Source of the DNA: an uncultured Fibrobacter sp.
GTDB lineage: Bacteria > Fibrobacterota > Fibrobacteria > Fibrobacterales > Fibrobacteraceae
Length of the DNA stretch: 22,148 bases
NCBI RefSeq assembly: GCF_937877005.1
Contig: NZ_CALEFV010000309.1
Span: 1 to 22,148, forward strand
Direction: 5' to 3'
Below are positions 20,354-22,148 of this stretch, piece after piece (the first letter of the stretch is position 1; each line of letters begins with the position of its first letter). The notes below the pieces were generated by a model. It ran no database searches. It was given only the letters and a program-made list of their open reading frames with translations, and had not been told where the DNA came from. A program made the translations under genes and the position numbers.

Positions 20354-21181
20354 ATGAATTTCTTTAAGTTATTTGCGAGCGCCAGCGCTCTTTTTGCTCT
20401 TTGTGCCTGTGATGGTAATGAATTCGTTCTTACGTTCAATACGCAGAATGTCCCGCCGCAGACCTATTATCTGGAATCTTCGTTTAACGCCATTTTGCCG
20501 ATGGATACGGTGTCCGGAACCCCCGAAGCCATGAATACGCACCTGAAGGTGCAGGCGACCAATAGCATGTTGACCGCCTATGATGACGGGACTGCGAAAT
20601 TCCAGATGAAAATTGACTCCGTGGACTATAAGTCGGACAAGCGCACTGTCGAAGAATTCCGTAGCATGGAACGTTACATGTCTACAGAACATTTCCAGTT
20701 CAAGATGGCGAAGGATGGCTTCGTGAGCGATCCTGTCATTGAAGATTCCGTGATGCTTGGTACCGAGGCTTTGGACCTTGTCCGCCTGTTCCTGAAAATT
20801 CAGCCGCTGTTGCCCGGCAAGGCGGTTAAGGTGGGTGAAACATGGGAACGTCCTGTCGAAATTCCGGCGACGAACGGAAAGACTGTTGTTTATAAGGCTT
20901 TTACGCTCGAGGACCAGTATGTGCATGATGGAATGCAGATGGCGAAAATCGGCATGAATCTGAAGTACAAGGAAATACCTGATTCAACCTCGGATCTCCG
21001 TATGGAAAGCAAGGGCTTTATTGTGGGAACCGGGACGATTCTTTTTGATATGACTCATGGAGCCATTTCGAGTGTGAAGCTTGAGTTGACGGGTGACCTT
21101 AGTGTGAATGATGTCGTCGCGAACAGCGTGATTCCTGACATGCATGTAATTCAGAAGATTAACCTGAGGAGCGAACTTTGA
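20354..21181 (+). CDS. predicted lipoprotein, unknown function
   Basis: 275-residue lipoprotein with lipobox ALCAC (Cys19) and a mature part of mixed beta-strand character (TYYLESSFNAILPMD, AKFQMKIDSVDYKSD, GKAVKVGETWERPVEIPATNGKTVVY split over about 155-185, TILFDMTHGAISSVKLEL). The LLPGKAVKVGETW segment recalls lipoprotein families of the DUF6263 kind, but I cannot confirm this. A TATATT box lies 6 bases before the ATG. It overlaps the next gene by four bases (TTGA), so the two are likely co-translated. Confidence 0.8.
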   Translation: MNFFKLFASASALFALCACDGNEFVLTFNTQNVPPQTYYLESSFNAILPMDTVSGTPEAMNTHLKVQATNSMLTAYDDGTAKFQMKIDSVDYKSDKRTVEEFRSMERYMSTEHFQFKMAKDGFVSDPVIEDSVMLGTEALDLVRLFLKIQPLLPGKAVKVGETWERPVEIPATNGKTVVYKAFTLEDQYVHDGMQMAKIGMNLKYKEIPDSTSDLRMESKGFIVGTGTILFDMTHGAISSVKLELTGDLSVNDVVANSVIPDMHVIQKINLRSEL

Positions 21182-21900
21182 TCCGGTGTCTGCAAATATG
21201 GGGGAGTGCTTGCGCAATTTTCCTCGCTTGTTCTGCTGCTTTGGCTGGTGAAATTCCGTTCCCGACAATCGAGAACGGAAAGGTGAAACTGGTTGTTGCG
21301 GATAGCCCTTATATCCTGGAACAGGGTGTTGTTTTTTCGAATGGCGATACCCTGGAAATAGAACCGGGCGTGACGGTCCTGATGGGTGAGTACGCTAAGC
21401 TCATGTTCCGTGGCTCGGTCAAGATTATTGGTACTGATGCGGCTCCGATCGTCTTTAGAAGTGCCGATTCCACCAAAAGCTGGAATGGCATCCATTTTGT
21501 TTCTGCCAACCGTCCATTTGAAATCAAGAACCTCGTTGTCGAGAATGCCTTCCGGAATACGGTTTTCCGTTCCAAGGGAATTTTTGAAAACGTGAAGTTT
21601 GTGAACAACTACTATGGGCTATGGATAGACGATGTGCCCGAGGTGTTTTTGGCTCGTTGCGAATTCGTACGTAACCGTTTTGCCCTGTCCGTGCGTGCTG
21701 GTCAGGTGGTTGCTGCCGAAACTAAGATTGCTAACAATGTCTATGGCCTGTTCCTTGAAGCGGGCGGTAAGTTCGATGGCGACAAGGGGCTAATTAAGAA
21801 TAACCTTGAAGCCGATGTGAGGAATGAAGCCGAGGAGCTTGCGGCACAAGGCAAGCGCGTGAACAGGAACATTTGGCATCGTATCGAAACAGCTTTCTAA
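21178..21900 (+). CDS. secreted right-handed beta-helix protein
   Basis: 240-residue exported protein. The signal peptide ends near ACSAALA-GEIP. The mature part looks like a short parallel beta-helix: short strands separated by turns (GDTLEIEPGVTVLMG, AKLMFRGSVKIIGTD, APIVFRSAD, IKNLVVENAF, FENVKFVNNYYGLWIDD, LARCEFVRNRFALSV, ETKIANNVYGLFLEAGG). Such folds occur in polysaccharide-active and surface proteins; no catalytic residues could be assigned. The start is taken as TTG 21178 because GAGGAG lies 6 bases upstream and the signal peptide begins there. It overlaps the upstream lipoprotein stop. Confidence 0.78.
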   Translation: MIRCLQIWGSACAIFLACSAALAGEIPFPTIENGKVKLVVADSPYILEQGVVFSNGDTLEIEPGVTVLMGEYAKLMFRGSVKIIGTDAAPIVFRSADSTKSWNGIHFVSANRPFEIKNLVVENAFRNTVFRSKGIFENVKFVNNYYGLWIDDVPEVFLARCEFVRNRFALSVRAGQVVAAETKIANNVYGLFLEAGGKFDGDKGLIKNNLEADVRNEAEELAAQGKRVNRNIWHRIETAF

Positions 21901-21909
21901 GGGGTTGGG

Positions 21910-22148
21910 GTGCAAGAGTCTTTTCGCAGGTCCATACGCAAGATGACGGGCAATAGCGTTCGTCTATCGGTATGCCCAAACCGCTCGACGATGGTGGCGA
22001 CACTTTCTCAGTCGATGATGGTGACCTGGTCGATTGTGTTGCATGAACACTTGGATGCGATGCTGAACGATCCTGCGGTAAACGTGGGGACGACGGAACT
22101 GATTTCTTTCAGTGAAACGGCGTGGAAACTGGCCGATTCCAGTTTCCC
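21910..22148 (+). CDS. unknown protein, 3' partial
   Basis: An open frame from GTG 21910 runs to the window end (79 complete codons, no stop). It begins 9 bases after the beta-helix gene, with GGGG upstream as a possible ribosome site. The visible part starts MQESFRRSIRKMTGNSVRL and contains LHEHLDAMLNDPAVNVGTTEL. No signal peptide or family recognised. The short spacing suggests it continues the operon from 20354. Confidence 0.5.
   Translation, partial: MQESFRRSIRKMTGNSVRLSVCPNRSTMVATLSQSMMVTWSIVLHEHLDAMLNDPAVNVGTTELISFSETAWKLADSSF

Overview
The window looks like a chromosomal segment of a Fibrobacter-type anaerobe (phylum Fibrobacterota). That placement is an inference from three things: short lipoproteins with a serine/aspartate tether right after the lipidated Cys (C-G-D-D-S-S type), a CotH-family lipoprotein, and an oxygen-independent siroheme route to heme. 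I see no rRNA, tRNA, CRISPR array, phage or insertion sequence. No stretch longer than about 160 bases lacks a gene.

The main content is a scattered but apparently complete set of enzymes from glutamyl-tRNA to heme b by the siroheme-dependent (Ahb) pathway. In reaction order: hemA (4900-6228), hemL (17417-18703), hemB (15922-16902), hemC (6221-7147), a cobA-hemD fusion (11177-12898) making uroporphyrinogen III and then precorrin-2, a CbiX/precorrin-2 dehydrogenase fusion (12923-13831) making siroheme, an ahbA-ahbB fusion (1137-2087), ahbC (2-1060, 5' end cut by the window edge) and ahbD (18774-19763). No gene for the coproporphyrin- or protoporphyrin-dependent routes is present.

Envelope genes lie between the heme genes. 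They are two outer-membrane-like proteins on the minus strand (2095-3539), a CotH lipoprotein (3618-4880), a 1262-residue lipoprotein with ten fibronectin-III-like repeats on the minus strand (7236-11024), and three small lipoproteins that share modules (13932-14759, 14788-15846, 17021-17347). After ahbD come tadA (19847-20338), another lipoprotein (20354-21181), a secreted beta-helix protein (21178-21900) and the start of an unknown gene (21910 to the end).

Three kinds of non-coding structure stand out. (1) REP-like palindromic elements, four of a TGTCATTGCGAG family and one of a TGTCATTCTGAG family, sit in frame inside three heme enzymes and are translated as extra linker peptides. (2) Three intercistronic elements with strict 7-base periodicity start at or over a stop codon (after ahbC, cobA-hemD and ahbD); two run up to the next ATG. 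(3) A TTTCTATWTT or TATATT motif ends 6-7 bases before the ATG of several genes that lack a Shine-Dalgarno, including hemA, cobA-hemD and hemL, which suggests leaderless transcripts. Exported proteins more often carry an AGGAGTTCCT-ATG type leader. Rho-independent terminators follow hemC, the second module-A lipoprotein and the 108-residue lipoprotein.
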